The notes beneath the pieces were generated by a model. It had not been told where the DNA came from and did no database searches. It saw only the letters and a program-made list of their open reading frames with translations. DNA of 64,000 nt from assembly GCA_018292915.2 (NCBI GenBank), contig JACVVK020000013.1:1152501-1216500 (forward strand), given 5' to 3'. Position numbers and translations under genes: made by a program. The stretch is from Batillaria attramentaria (lineage: Eukaryota > Mollusca > Gastropoda > Batillariidae). Shown here piece after piece: positions 17,610 through 27,541 of this stretch; position 1 is the first letter of the stretch; each line of letters starts with the position of its first letter.

Positions 17610-17772
17610 CCAAATTGTGCATGTACTAGATGCCAGACCACAAGCGACTGTATGATCATGTTCTCAACTTCTCGCTTTCTCTCCAGATATCTGCAACGGC
17701 GAGTGTGGCAGCAAGCATCCCCACAGCCAACTGTACGATCGCAAGCAGACTAACTTCACCATCACTAAATAA
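12160..17772 (+). CDS. Countin-like secreted protein, tandem copy 2 (six coding exons; first Met exon not located)
   Basis: The exons are 12160-12351, 13043-13178, 13995-14107, 14853-14948, 15878-16024 and 17687-17772. Intron phases and exon order match the copy at 1.8-6.7 kb, so the pair arose by tandem duplication. The saposin-B cysteines are LCPLC, TCGELC and VCNILC. The C-terminal half has DPIYFCELLGTC, GTGTGELILFVKTVDGIPVG, DPDCDPTQQMCENWLPGNYT and ICNGECGSKHPHS, closer to the usual countin-like consensus than copy 1. AATAAA overlaps the stop region (17768) and recurs at 17892. A secreted or lysosomal site follows from the hydrophobic leader (AAFLAVLVAVGCAAR). The initiator Met exon was not found: an upstream ATG at 12138 runs into TAG in frame. 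Confidence 0.85.
12724..12795. repeat. (GT)n microsatellite
   Basis: About 36 GT units in intron 1 of countin-like copy 2. Confidence 0.95.
12912..12978 (-). mobile_element. Fragment of the GGGCCCGTATGTAAAA MITE family
   Basis: One end only: CTCTAACCCGGGGCTAAACT, then TTTACATACGGGCCC. It matches the complete copy at 26239-26522. Confidence 0.7.
13043..13178 (+). CDS. Countin-like copy 2, exon 2: second half of saposin-B domain
   Basis: 136 bp from a CCCTAG acceptor to a GTGAGT donor. It encodes GTCGELCQLLEEKTNNKALG and AVCNILCDIVGIEEFIKLIE, completing the six-cysteine saposin fold. It ends in phase 2. Confidence 0.88.
13580..13750 (+). repeat. tRNA-derived SINE (main family)
   Basis: Complete element with a TCGAATCCCAGC B box and an ACCC-repeat tail, in intron 2 of countin-like copy 2. 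Confidence 0.85.
13995..14107 (+). CDS. Countin-like copy 2, exon 3
   Basis: 113 bp from a CACACAG acceptor to a GTATGC donor. It encodes DLDPIYFCELLGTCAINDNG and ITGLTISPKVGPQ. The alignment with copy 1 exon 3 is colinear with no gaps. Confidence 0.88.
14388..14578 (-). repeat. tRNA-derived SINE (main family, reverse)
   Basis: Reverse-strand copy: CACC tail at the low-coordinate end, GATATCAAAGACGGGGC in the body, and the tRNA-like head near 14500-14575. It lies in intron 3 of countin-like copy 2. Confidence 0.85.
14853..14948 (+). CDS. Countin-like copy 2, exon 4
   Basis: 96 bp from a TTTGCAG acceptor to a GTGAGT donor. It encodes FNIESKNGTGTGELILFVKT and VDGIPVG. A G-rich MITE begins about 30 bp into the following intron. 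Confidence 0.88.
14973..15426 (+). mobile_element. G-run-rich MITE with CAGGGGCGCCGGA termini
   Basis: Begins CAGGGGCGCCGGAACC and ends TTCCGGCGCCCCTG, a terminal inverted repeat of about 14 bp in AT-rich flanks. The interior is dominated by G and C homopolymers of 10-18 bases. A second copy in opposite orientation lies at 58306-58937. The CAGGGGCG ends recall hAT-type MITEs, but target duplications are unclear. Confidence 0.7.
15878..16024 (+). CDS. Countin-like copy 2, exon 5
   Basis: 147 bp from an ATTGCAG acceptor to a GTCAGT donor. It encodes LMPAQNASAFPAPQAFTLNA and CENWLPGNYTLIV. It is one codon shorter than in copy 1. Confidence 0.88.
16082..16495 (-). pseudogene. Non-LTR retrotransposon ORF2 C-terminal fragment
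   Basis: An open frame of about 130 codons carries RLRTGHCRLHAHLCRLGLSH, PDCLCGTAPQPPEHILQ and LWGSKTDLLKTTAFI. This is the Cys/His-rich C-terminal module of jockey-type reverse transcriptase polyproteins. It is isolated in intron 5 of countin-like copy 2, without RT or endonuclease domains, so it is a 5'-truncated insertion. Confidence 0.75.
16610..17012 (-). repeat. Third SINE-like family with ATT repeat tail
   Basis: Read in reverse: a tRNA-like head near 16940-17010 (GGGGTTCGAGTCCCACTC), a body with CTCTCCGGGTACTCCGGC, and a tail of CGCTTTGAGCCGATTCATG plus ATT repeats. A partial relative is at 40783-40915. Confidence 0.7.
17452..17607. repeat. Interrupted (GT)n microsatellite
   Basis: GT blocks are separated twice by TTGCATTT and once by GCAGT, suggesting internal duplication of a larger unit. 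It lies in intron 5 of countin-like copy 2. Confidence 0.9.
17687..17772 (+). CDS. Countin-like copy 2, exon 6 (terminal)
   Basis: Starts after CTCCAG and ends at TAA. It encodes ICNGECGSKHPHSQLYDRK and NFTITK. The NFT site could be glycosylated. Confidence 0.88.
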
Positions 17773-18252
17773 ATATTATCACAGTGCATTTGTATTACCA
17801 ATTTTGTGAAGTCTTATTCGGGAAAAAAAAAACAAAAAAAAAAAACCCTCAGAGATCCATCAGCTGCATGCTGCATGCCCTGAAGAATGACAATAAAATA
17901 TTTCCATTGTCAGTTGTATCATTGCTGTTATTCAAGTCTGTGTTGAAACTGGCACCTTCATTAGACTTAGAGTGAACAGCAGCCTTTGAATGTTTGTACC
18001 AACTCACACTACTGCTGCATGTATTAATATTCTTTTGTTTTCCCTTTCGTTTCTTTTTTTTTCCATTTTATTTATTTATTTATTTATTTTTTTTTATTTT
18101 TTTTTGGGGGGGGGTCAGGATCTTTCCCTAATGTCTAGTCATGGAAACTGGACTACACATTCCTTGATCTTTATTCCCCAGTTCGTTTTATGTTGTTCTC
18201 ACTTGATTACAATGTAAATCACCTCTTGTAACCCAATGCAGAGTGCATACAT

Positions 18253-18257
18253 GTGTG

Positions 18258-18302
<45 letters not shown>
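18253..18302. repeat. (CA)n microsatellite
   Basis: GCGC block then about 20 CA units. The surrounding 17.9-19.1 kb shows no convincing exon. Confidence 0.95.
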
Positions 18303-18304
<2 letters not shown>

Positions 18305-18594
18305 TCATTTGACACCAGTGTATGTCTGTCCATCTTTGTGAAATGTGCATGAATGTCAGTGACCGATCGGTGCATTGAGTTTCATTCTAAAGAAATGCGC
18401 CCTAAAAATAGCATTTATTAGTATTATTTGCAAGCACTTGTTCCTAAAACATAATACACACATCAACACACACATTTCCAGTCACAAGCATTTGTCTCTA
18501 AAGTACAATTCAGTAATTCAGTAACAGAGCATTCAAATGCCTGTATTTATTCAGTGACCACACGGCTCACAAGTGCAAGTTCTGACCATAATAT

Positions 18595-18613
18595 ACTCTC
18601 TCTCTCTCTCTCT

Positions 18614-18679
<66 letters not shown>
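18595..18679. repeat. (CT)n-(CA)n compound microsatellite
   Basis: About 10 CT units, then about 31 CA units. Confidence 0.95.
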
Positions 18680-18680
<1 letters not shown>

Positions 18681-19210
18681 CACAGGCATCTGCTTCCTCG
18701 AATCAAACTAAATGTTTGTAAAAATATGTACATGTATACAGATATCACTCCATGTCCACAAGTGCCTGTACGTGAATCTAAACCTTGACTGCTACATGCA
18801 TTCAAATTACATTTCCCATGGATTAGTGGGTAAAAAGTCTTAAGACATGTAAGTTCCACTGGCACTAGTTACCATCAGTCCAATCCAATCCAACGGCTCC
18901 TTGTTGAGCACAGAGGCGCTCAGTGAGACAAAGCAGAACAGGAGAAAGATTTGCTGTTTGGCACTTTCACTCAGTCCGAGTGGAACAGATGAGCTTGGGC
19001 TGGATGTTGGGAACTTTCTGAAGAGGCTCTATATGACTGGCAAAGAGTTCACAGCTAAGATAACAGTTAACTTGAATTCTACGTAAGCCAGCCAGGAATC
19101 CACCTGCATGAATTGTGCAGGTGGGGGGGGGGGGAGCAATAATAAACCTTTTTTTTGCCTTCCTTTTTTTTTTTTTTTTTTTTTAATAGAAACTGCACAA
19201 AAGCCTAGGT

Positions 19211-19335
19211 TTAGTGTTCTGCAGTACCCTTTGATGCATCAGAATCTGCAGGCTCATCTTGCACTTGAGTGAATCCCTGAATTTTCACACGCTGAATTTT
19301 GTCCTTGATCCCAGTCATAGCCAAGTACTTGTCAG
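19211..19335 (-). CDS. Small membrane protein, exon 2
   Basis: Encodes DKYLAMTGIKDKIQRVKIQG and an acidic tail (DEPADSDAS) to the TAA. Phase 1 acceptor TTTGCAG. Confidence 0.7.
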
Positions 19336-19527
19336 CTGCAAAATTTAAGCACAGAAAATACATAAAAACGGAGAAGAAATGGCGCAATCTCTAACTGCCA
19401 GGCATTATAGTTGTGTGCAGATATATATATATACATACAATATTGTTGCATTTGTAACATACTGTGGGCAAGCTGCTCTGGTGGTTCATGAGTACATATA
19501 TTATGGGTCAACTGTCTAAACAAATAG

Positions 19528-19567
<40 letters not shown>

Positions 19568-19993
19568 CTTTCAAATTTCCGGCAATAAATCAAACTTTCA
19601 AGGTGTTGACCTTGAAGTGAAAGCAAAACGCAGTCAGTGGATCATAAAGGTAACTGGTGATATGATGACAGCAGTTTTATGAAACCACACCAAGACGCTC
19701 ACATCAACACGGTTCTCTCTATCGACAAAGCTGTGTATTCAAAAACAAAAATATGCAAAGGGGGAAAAAGTGCAGCTGAATCACACACGGCGATCAGTGC
19801 AATTTGTATAGCAGACGACAAACTCACTTGACGACTTGCTGTCCCAGTCTTTGTCTTCTTTCCTTTTCTGGGCAGTCATAGTCTTCCAAACGACGAATCC
19901 GAAGAGATTCCATGCAGCGAAGAAGTATATAAAGTTTCCATATTTCCGAAAAATGCCGTGCTGAGTTGGATTACCGTATCTGTATTTTCTCAT
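19211..19993 (-). CDS. Small single-pass membrane protein, 96 aa, two exons
   Basis: Exon 1 is 19828-19993 (ATG at 19993, GTGAGT donor, phase 1) and exon 2 is 19211-19335 (TTTGCAG acceptor, TAA stop at 19211). Joined, they give 97 codons including the stop. The product begins MRKYRYGNPTQHGIFRKYGN, has one hydrophobic segment (about residues 21-39, FIYFFAAWNLFGFVVW), a basic patch TAQKRK and a polar C-terminus with IKDKIQRVKIQGFTQ. A short basic N-terminus before a single helix would suit a mitochondrial inner-membrane or ER small protein, but I do not recognise the family. The start lies about 309 bp from the RNASEH2C start on the opposite strand, implying a shared bidirectional promoter. Gene reality rests on the phase-matched splice pair. 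Confidence 0.72.
19828..19993 (-). CDS. Small membrane protein, exon 1
   Basis: Contains the start codon, the basic N-terminus and the single hydrophobic helix. It ends in phase 1 at the GTGAGT donor. Confidence 0.72.
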
Positions 19994-20301
19994 GTCGTGC
20001 TCGCCAGCTAGACCTTTTTGGTGAAAGGGACGTTACTCTGGGTAAAGGTGGAACAAAGCGAAGGTTTGGTTTGTATGAGTGAACAATATAGAAAGTCAGG
20101 ATGTTTTACTCATATTTTTCAATAGACATTTCTCAAGTCATGTGTATGAAGTTCCAGGATGTATATAGGTATGGTCTGAATGTCCTCTCTGGTTGGTCAG
20201 AGATTAGTCTTCGCGATACGGATCTGTTGTCTGTTCCGCATTTTCTGTACCGGCATGCGACACTTTCTATACATTTTTGTTAGAGAGTGCCTAGCGGGAA
20301 A
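19994..20301. promoter_or_regulatory. Putative bidirectional promoter between the small membrane protein gene and RNASEH2C
   Basis: The two start codons face away from each other across about 308 bp with no repeat insertion. The call rests on spacing; no specific factor site is asserted. Confidence 0.5.
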
Positions 20302-20440
20302 ATGGCTCTTTTTCTGGACACATCGTCTGTTGATTCTGCAGTCGAAACGAAGTGTCACTTGCTACCTTGCACTATTAACAGAAATGGTGATGCAAACGTT
20401 TCAGATTTCTTTGAGAGTACCGTCAGAATAAACGACACAG
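20302..20440 (+). CDS. RNASEH2C: RNASEH2C exon 1
   Basis: Starts at ATG in an AAAATGG context and encodes MALFLDTSS, then CHLLPCTI and FFESTVRIND. Donor GTGAGT, phase 1. Confidence 0.9.
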
Positions 20441-22235
20441 GTGAGTTTCAGTGAGTGAGAGAGACTCCAGAGGGGTGTGTGTTGGGGGGGGGGGGGGGGG
20501 GGTAGTAAGGTTCATGTAGTTTGTTTTCTATTATAACAGACAGCTAGCTTCGGACATATTTCAGTGTTGAGGCATTTCCCCATTGATATTTGTTCGGTTT
20601 TTTTTGTTTGTTTGTTTTTTTCCCGCAGAGATGACAGCATCATTCAGAGGACGGCTACTAAATGGACAAGAGATAGTCCTACCAGCTGGTTATAAAGGTC
20701 TTTCAAGTTTCCTTTGTGTGTGTGTGTGTTTGGGGAGGGGGGGGGGGGGTAGAATTAAGACAAAAATTGGCCTCAGGCAGGCAGATAAATCTTTGCTTGA
20801 AAATATCTTGCCAGTTTTTCCATACAAAATGGCTTTTTTAAAACAAATCTCAAATTCTCCACAATCAGTGATTCACTGAGGTACATGTGAGCACTCTTTG
20901 ACCTTGTGACCTGTACCATTTATGAAGCTATGGGATCGATTTCACTGACAGTTTTGCACGAACAGTTGAGCTGTTTCGCTTGGTGTTCTCCTAAAACAAT
21001 GGATCTCTCTCTCTCTCTCTATGCTTGATACATGTATCATGACTTAGACACATTCTTTGTAAAGTTTGGACGTTTCTTCACCGCCGTTTAACAATAGGAT
21101 CCTCATTTCTGGCTTCTCAAAAGTGTTTCAAACAGAATACATATGCACCAACACAGAGCTTGTTGCAACTTATCTGAGCATAAGGGTGGACAGGTGGTTT
21201 GATTGTGTGTATGTTGGCCACATCCAGGGGTTTTGTGTGTGTGTGTGATAACTTTTGGTGTTTTCCTGATGTGTGCATGTTTTTTAACCATTCCAGAATT
21301 GGAGAGTGGAGAATAATTCTATAAATTAAACTTCAGCAGCATCAGAACCCTCCATGGATATCACTGTGTCATGTGCTGCTTATCTATGACTATGTTAGTA
21401 TGTAGTATGTACTGTTGGAGTTGTTAAGTACTGGGGTGGTGTGTTTGTCTATGAAGTTGGTCATAAGTGTTCACATGAAACCAAACTGTGCATCTGTAGG
21501 CCTTGTCCTGCGAGAGCAAGGAATGGCAGCAACAGAGGACCAGGACCGTGTTCTAAGAGTCGATCGACAATTCTCCTCATTTACTGCTTGGAACCTTGAC
21601 AAGCCCCCAAGCGCTGACGATAAAATCAACAAAACTCTCCAGTGGCTAGCCCTTGCAAAAGCAGTAAGTTCTGCTTTTTTGCAGATGTTCTGCGCTTTCA
21701 TTTTGTAGAACTCAGGCGTCAGCCTCTGAAATTCACTAAGCATCTATTTCTTCAGAAAAACCTGAGAAACTCGTATATATATCTTCCACACAGTCTGACT
21801 GACAGTGTTGTACACAGCAAACTTTCTCCATTCCTCTTGGACTCTTCTCCTCTGCTGTTTCCGTAGAATGTGGAACTGTTTTCATGGCGCACTTTGACTA
21901 GATATGATATAACTTCTGTGAGTGAACGTTGGATTGAAATTACTTTCACACTCTCAGCAGAAAATTTTGGCACTTCATGTGCTGACCACAGTGCACCAGG
22001 CAGAGTTTTACTTCACTTACTTGCCCCTTTCAGAGAATACTTAGGAACCATTACTTTTACACATACTGTGTACCAGGCATACCATGAGTGTGTTATCATA
22101 ACCTGCAGCTGAGCAAGTCCATTGTTACAGGTGGTTATGCAAGGTAATTTTTTTTTTTTTGTCTTTTGGTTTGTGCAGCTTCACAGACCAGTTGATGAAG
22201 ACAGCAGCAGCCAACGAAGTGTCACTGGGAAATGA
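20302..22235 (+). CDS. RNASEH2C: Ribonuclease H2 subunit C, 142 aa, four exons
   Basis: The exons are 20302-20440, 20629-20697, 21500-21663 and 22179-22235, with phases 1, 1, 0 and 143 codons including the stop. Diagnostic family features are the N-terminal CHLLPCTI near residue 18, SFRGRLLNGQEIVLPAGYKG, then GLVLRE and the late FSSFTAWNLDKPPSADDKI block followed by an alanine-rich helix. These parallel vertebrate RNASEH2C (LHLLPC, SFRGR, F.RFTLWG). The protein is a non-catalytic subunit of the trimeric RNase H2 complex, which with subunits A and B removes ribonucleotides and RNA-DNA hybrids in the nucleus. The product is somewhat shorter than the human one. AATAAA at 22394 is the likely poly(A) signal. 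A G homopolymer lies in the 3' UTR. Confidence 0.9.
20629..20697 (+). CDS. RNASEH2C: RNASEH2C exon 2
   Basis: CCCGCAG acceptor. Encodes TASFRGRLLNGQEIVLPAGY, the conserved beta-barrel segment. The donor reads GTCTTT, weaker than usual. Confidence 0.88.
21500..21663 (+). CDS. RNASEH2C: RNASEH2C exon 3
   Basis: CTGTAG acceptor, GTAAGT donor, phase 0 out. Encodes GLVLREQ, RQFSSFTAWNLDKPPSADDK and LQWLALAKA. Confidence 0.92.
22179..22235 (+). CDS. RNASEH2C: RNASEH2C exon 4 (terminal)
   Basis: TGTGCAG acceptor. Encodes LHRPVDEDSSSQRSVTGK, then TGA, the short C-terminal helix end. Confidence 0.85.
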   Translation, partial: LHRPVDEDSSSQRSVTGK

Positions 22236-22947
22236 TTCCATCCTGTTTGCCATGAAGACAGAATTAATGCTGGGGAGCACATATCTTATTTGCATGCGTG
22301 GCTGGGGGGGGGGGGGGGGGTGTAAAACTAAGCTGAGTGCTGTTTATTTGTGTATGTTTCTGCATGTTTATTTTGAGAAGTTTACTGTCCGCCAATAAAA
22401 TGAAAATAACAAAAGACTTGTGTATCACACTTGTGAAGCCTTTTAATGGAATTATTTGATTATGCTATGCATAGGTCATGAACAATCATTTTGTTGTGCA
22501 CTGAAGACAAGGTTCTAAACCTCAAGGATCTGAACTGCCAATCAGGAAAGAAAAGGAAGACTACAATTACTAATGTGGTGATAGTCAACAAAATCGGTAA
22601 GCTCGGTGAGTGTGCAAGTCATTCCTTGCTGCATTTGTGGGGTCTGAATCGTTGATGGTTATGAGCTTTTCTAGTTCTACATGAAATGGGAGAGAATACA
22701 CAAGTAGCTTTGCTTGTACTGTGAAATTGCTTCAAATACCACAGCTGTCAATAGTTAAAAACAACCTCTACACTATCACTTTTCTACCTCTGGTGAAGAA
22801 CATCTCCCAAGATGTGAGTGGCATTACTCCAGAGAGAAAACTGTCCTAGTCTGATGTGGTATCTAACACAATATACATTCAGTAAAACCTGCGTGCCAAT
22901 GTAATTCAGCACACCCATAATTTATTACAACCTGAAAATAACATTAA

Positions 22948-23416
22948 CCTTCCGGCTACGTCGTGGGTAAAAAGTTGCACACACACTGCTTTAGATGAAC
23001 GTATCTCGGTCAATATTTATGTCACACCTTTGAAATTTCATGACTTTGTCAATAAATGGTTTGACTATGTTCATGCCAAAAATTGTGTTGTTTAACTTGT
23101 AATTAGCAGAGTAATTAAACAATAAATAAGAATAAGTTGTGAATTGCCTATATAAAAACCATGGGTAATTTGTTTCCCACGACGTAGGACTAGGAATAAG
23201 TTGAAATTTACCTTTCTAAAAACCATGGGTAATTTGTTTCCCACGATGTAGGACTAGGAATAAGCTGCAATCTGCCTATATAAAAAAAACATGGGTAATT
23301 TGTTTCCCATGATGTAGGACTAGGAATAAGTCGAAAATTACCTGTTTAAAAACCATGGGTAAGTTGTTTCACACGATGTAGGACTAAGAAGTTTTTTTAG
23401 CGACGTAGCCGGAAGG
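22948..23416. mobile_element. piggyBac-like MITE with TTAA target duplication
   Basis: The ends are TTAA-CCTTCCGGCTACGTCG at 22944 and CGACGTAGCCGGAAGG-TTAA at 23401-23420, a perfect 16-bp terminal inverted repeat with duplicated TTAA. The interior (about 23140-23400) is four tandem copies of a roughly 64-bp unit containing CATGGGTAATTTGTTTCC and GATGTAGGACTAGGAATAAG. There is no coding capacity. Confidence 0.85.
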
Positions 23417-23688
23417 TTAATAGTGCTTTCCTCGGTTCAGCTCGCAGCACTCTAAGCCAAGCGATGGGGATAAAGTCATAATATGCATGAACATTATTAT
23501 TGTAAAGTACCAAGAGTGAGAGTTATTTAGGGCTTACCACCGCGCAGGCAACAAAGACTATTACGCGGCTAGTAAAGTACCAAGAGATGGCATACTTAAT
23601 AGTATATCACAAACCAACAATTTCCAAAATTTACGAATAATGGTTCATGTTCATTTTCATTCTCATCTGTGCAAGTTTTGAGTTAAAG

Positions 23689-23824
23689 CAGATGGCAGAT
23701 CTGTGTTTATCATTCCACCTGGAAGCTGGAAAGTCCTGTCACATTCTCCATCAAATACATCCCAAGAGAAACTTGAGTTGTTTCCCTTAGACTGTACGAT
23801 GAATCGCTTTAGAAATGGTGGTGT
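23689..23824 (+). CDS. Candidate exon, product unknown
   Basis: A frame of about 43 codons between an AAAGCAG acceptor-like site and a GTAAGT donor-like site encodes ADGRSVFIIPPGSWKVLSHS and LELFPLDCTMNRFRNGG. Composition looks coding, but no start, partner exon or family was identified. It lies downstream of RNASEH2C on the same strand. Confidence 0.3.
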
Positions 23825-24009
23825 AAGTAACAGGGTACAGTTTCAGTGAATTTTTTTTCTACACTGCAAAATTGTACACACTACAGAAATTACATGCTGT
23901 CTAATACTCACTATGATGGCGGATTTCTCCATCAAGTTTGATCTAGAATCGTGCAATCTTGAACAACAAGCACACACATACATACTACTGTTGTTTTGCG
24001 AAAATGAAA

Positions 24010-24262
24010 GAAAAGGCAGACTATGAAAACAGCAGCACCTTAATGTATTCCATCGCAGCAGATAACCAGCCTCGCTTAACAATCCAGTGTGTTGAGAATG
24101 TACGGACTAATGCTAAGCAACACTCAGAATCTTTGAAGCTACATGTATTCCATGGAGACTTGCTATGCTTTAGAATCAGGGCTCCCTTGGCAGAAGATGC
24201 ATCAGTAGTATATGTTGCACTTCATTTATCCGATTATCCCAGTTTCCATGAGGATTCTGTCC
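24010..24262 (+). CDS. Candidate exon, product unknown
   Basis: An open frame encoding YENSSTLMYSIAADNQPRLT, ESLKLHVFHGDLLCFRIRAP and SVVYVALHLSDYPSFHED has the alternating hydrophobic pattern of beta-sandwich domains. It runs into a CT microsatellite at 24262 without a clear donor, so it may be a broken exon. It could belong with the candidate at 23689, but phases could not be matched securely. Confidence 0.3.
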
Positions 24263-24330
24263 TGTCTCTCTCTCTCATTCTCTCTCTCTCTTGCCCTCTC
24301 TCTCTCTCTCTCACGCCCGCTCTCTTCTAT
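24260..24330. repeat. (CT)n microsatellite
   Basis: Imperfect CT units. The open frame running through it is an artefact. Confidence 0.9.
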
Positions 24331-25631
24331 TTTTCCTCTTCCTAAACTGAATCATGGGCTGCACCAAGTTTTCAAGCGCAGATGAATGCGAGGCCTGTCT
24401 GTCGTAGCAGCCTCCAACATTCAAACAAAAATTCCAGTTCCAACACAGTTTAAGCAAATAAACTTCGAGCCCCAGCTGAAACTGAGTAGCCATGCCAAGT
24501 CACAGGCACGAAGAACTGTGCGCACAATTCTCTTCGCAGAATCACAGGTATCACTCTGGCTGCTCCATTGACATCCTCAATGCTTCCTGCAACATGGCTT
24601 CCTCACTAGGTTCATCTGCAAGAGACGGAAGATATGCACTCAAATGTAACTGTACTCCACAATCCCATCAACATACATCCTGCATCCAAACACCCCACCT
24701 ATTCTTGCGTCGTGTAACTCCCTTAACTCTCTGACCCTGCTGTACTCCTGATCGCACTCCTCTGTCAATCACACAACATAGGGATGGCGGAGCGGGATCA
24801 CATTTTCATAACCAATAAATTTGTCTCGCTAGAGCATGATCCCGCTATGCCACCAGTGTTCCTTATTACACACATACGTGCGTCGTTTACGCAGAGATTT
24901 CAGAATCTGATGCAGAGATTTTGCTGCTGTACTTCACTGATTTTACAAAATGACCCTCTGACACAGATGGTCAAAGTGACCCGCAGTTTTGAAAGCTGTA
25001 AGGAAGACTGGCCGTCCTGTACCCTGTGATCGAGGGCAGAGCGCAATCACGCTCCTTCAGACTCAGAGTTAAAAGTCTTAGTCCAAAATATTGTTCTGTT
25101 GCTTTCGGGCACAACTTACGAGCACTTCTTTATTTCTCTGGAGCTGTTCTAAACCGTCATCATGAAGTAATGGAAACCAACAGTATGTTTTTTAACTTGT
25201 CTGTGTTGTCCAATGATATCTGAAAATTTAAGGTGTGCGAGTTCACTACTTATTTTTTCTGATCATAAAATTATACAAATGGGTCATCCACAGGGAATGG
25301 AAAGGAAAATCGTCCCGAGTCAGTTGATGCTTACAAGCAAGTACCTCTGTGCTTTATAAATGGACATTGTTTTGGAGTGGAAAAGATGCTTGATAAATGA
25401 CTATGTAAATCACTAAGTGAATCTCTCTGGATTCATTTGAATACAAGTACTACAAGTTCTGGCTGTGGCAATGAACTAGTATAATATTTTAACAAATGCC
25501 AGGAGTCTATGTGGTATAGAAAATGATATGACCAGTAACAACAGGTATTGGGTAAATTGTTCCTAGCTAAAACTCCTGTACCAACTTCCTCAATAGCAGC
25601 CTAATATAAGGTGTACATGCATTATATGTAC

Positions 25632-25841
25632 CTTGATTTGAGTTCCTGTTTGCCTCTACTGGGGTACCAGCAGATTGTATCGGCCTGTTTGCCCCCTCTA
25701 AAAAGGCCAGGCGCCTTTGGCGAAGCTCTTCTGGTGTTGGATTTTGAGTAGCGGCTGGCAAGGTGTTCGCTGAAGACGAGGAAGAGGACGTGCCGCTAGA
25801 AGAAGCTTCCCCACCTCGCTGTATGGATTCCTCAATATATC
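25632..25841 (-). CDS. ATXN3: ATXN3 exon 6: Ser-rich linker and PEELRQRR block
   Basis: TTTCAG acceptor. Encodes GYIEESIQRGGEASSSGTSS and TPEELRQRRLAFLEGANRP. Where human ATXN3 has glutamines there is ANRPIQSAGTPVEAN. A GTACAT donor lies at the 3' end; otherwise the frame stops at 25567. Confidence 0.85.
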
Positions 25842-27478
25842 CTGAAACAAAGACGACCAGTTTATCCTCACCCTTGGGTGTTAATTTTGAAAGCTGAGGG
25901 TTCCCTATCAATTCAAGTAGAATTTACACAGATCTGGCAGCACTGGGTAAGGGGAGATACTATTGCAACTATTTCTCATGAAACTAAACTAAGTACTCTT
26001 GCACAAAAGCCTGCCGTATGACACGACAAACCTAATTACTAGTAAGCTATGGGTTCACCCAAATACAGAGAACACAACAGTACTGACTATTATGCACGTG
26101 ATCCGTTTGGTACTGTAGATGAAACGAAAGCGTAGATCTTGGAAAATACAGTGGAATACACACCAATAACAAATAAGACAGTCAATTTCAAGTACCCACA
26201 TGAGAGATGAATTAATGACAAATAACCAATGTGTAGACCAGGGCCCGTATGTAAAACTTGAGGTTAATTTAACCCACGGCTAAGGCCTAACCCAGATCAG
26301 GACAAAAGAAACCCCAAAACAAAATTAAATTTAAAAAAAGGAGGCGAAGAAAGAAAGACAAAAATCCTGCTATAACCGCATGGGCACCTTGCTGGAATGG
26401 ACCCACTTCCTGATTTCAAACAAAAAACAACAGAAAATTTAACCCAAGAGCTAGTTTAATTCAAGGTTAGACTCTAACCCGGGGCTAAACTCCCGAACCC
26501 CGACTTTTACACGCGGGCCCAGTGCACTTGTACATCTTCACAACAAAAATGAACCTTACAGAAGTATCACTGGCTGCCCAAGTTTTTTTTAGGGTGCCAA
26601 AGCAATATCAATCACCTGGGTTGCACCAGGGGGAAAAAAGAAAAAATACAACCTGACAGTGAAAGCAGCAGTGCTTTTCCTATCAACTCAAGCAGAATTT
26701 ACGCAAACCTGGTTTCACTAAGTAAGGGGAGATGATAGTGAAACTATTTCCCACGACCGTAAAGTACCCTTGCACAAGAAGCCATCCAGAACCTGGCTTG
26801 CACGAGAGAGCGAAAAAAAAAGGAAAACTACAAAAGACAACCTGACACTTAAAGCAGGTGAGGTATTTAAGCTTAGTTCACTCACCAGCCATACTTTCCC
26901 GCAACGCTTGCTGCAGTGTGCTGTCGTCTTGCTCAATGATTCGCCGGCTCTCTGCCAGCGCCCTCTGTAAGTACTGATCCTGCTCCTCCTCTTCACCTGG
27001 TTCCCTCGTCCCCCCACCGCTACCCTCTGCAGTAATCAGGGACGGTTTGATTGGCTGGACAGCTGGTATGATGCGAAGCAACTGGTCAGCTTCTGTTTCT
27101 GCCAGCTCTCCGACAACGACAAACAGCGAGTAACCTAAAGGGAAAAAGAAAAGGCTTTGTTATTGGTGTTGTTTTAGATTTCTGTTGTTGTTGTCCGTCT
27201 GTTTGTCGTTGTTGGTTTTTTTGTGTGTTTTTTTTTGTTAAGGCTGCTCATTCCTTTCTATCCTTTTCGCCTCTGTGTACACCTTAACGCAAAACTGACT
27301 AAATGCAGCAATCAAAAGAAATTACGTTCACACGCTGCAATAACATGTAACTATGAATAACAACCTTGAACAAACATAAAGTAAAAGATTTTAGTCATCA
27401 AGAATTTTCTGACCATGTGTTTGCATTTTAAAAACCATGAAATTCTTAAACTATCTAGTGCTATGTACACACAACAGT

Positions 27479-27541
<63 letters not shown>

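Noticed and set aside
25026..25223. Plus-strand frame after a Cys-containing frame at 24784-25029
   Set aside because: Overlapping frames with no acceptor/donor logic and no recognisable family, in the 3' flank of ATXN3.
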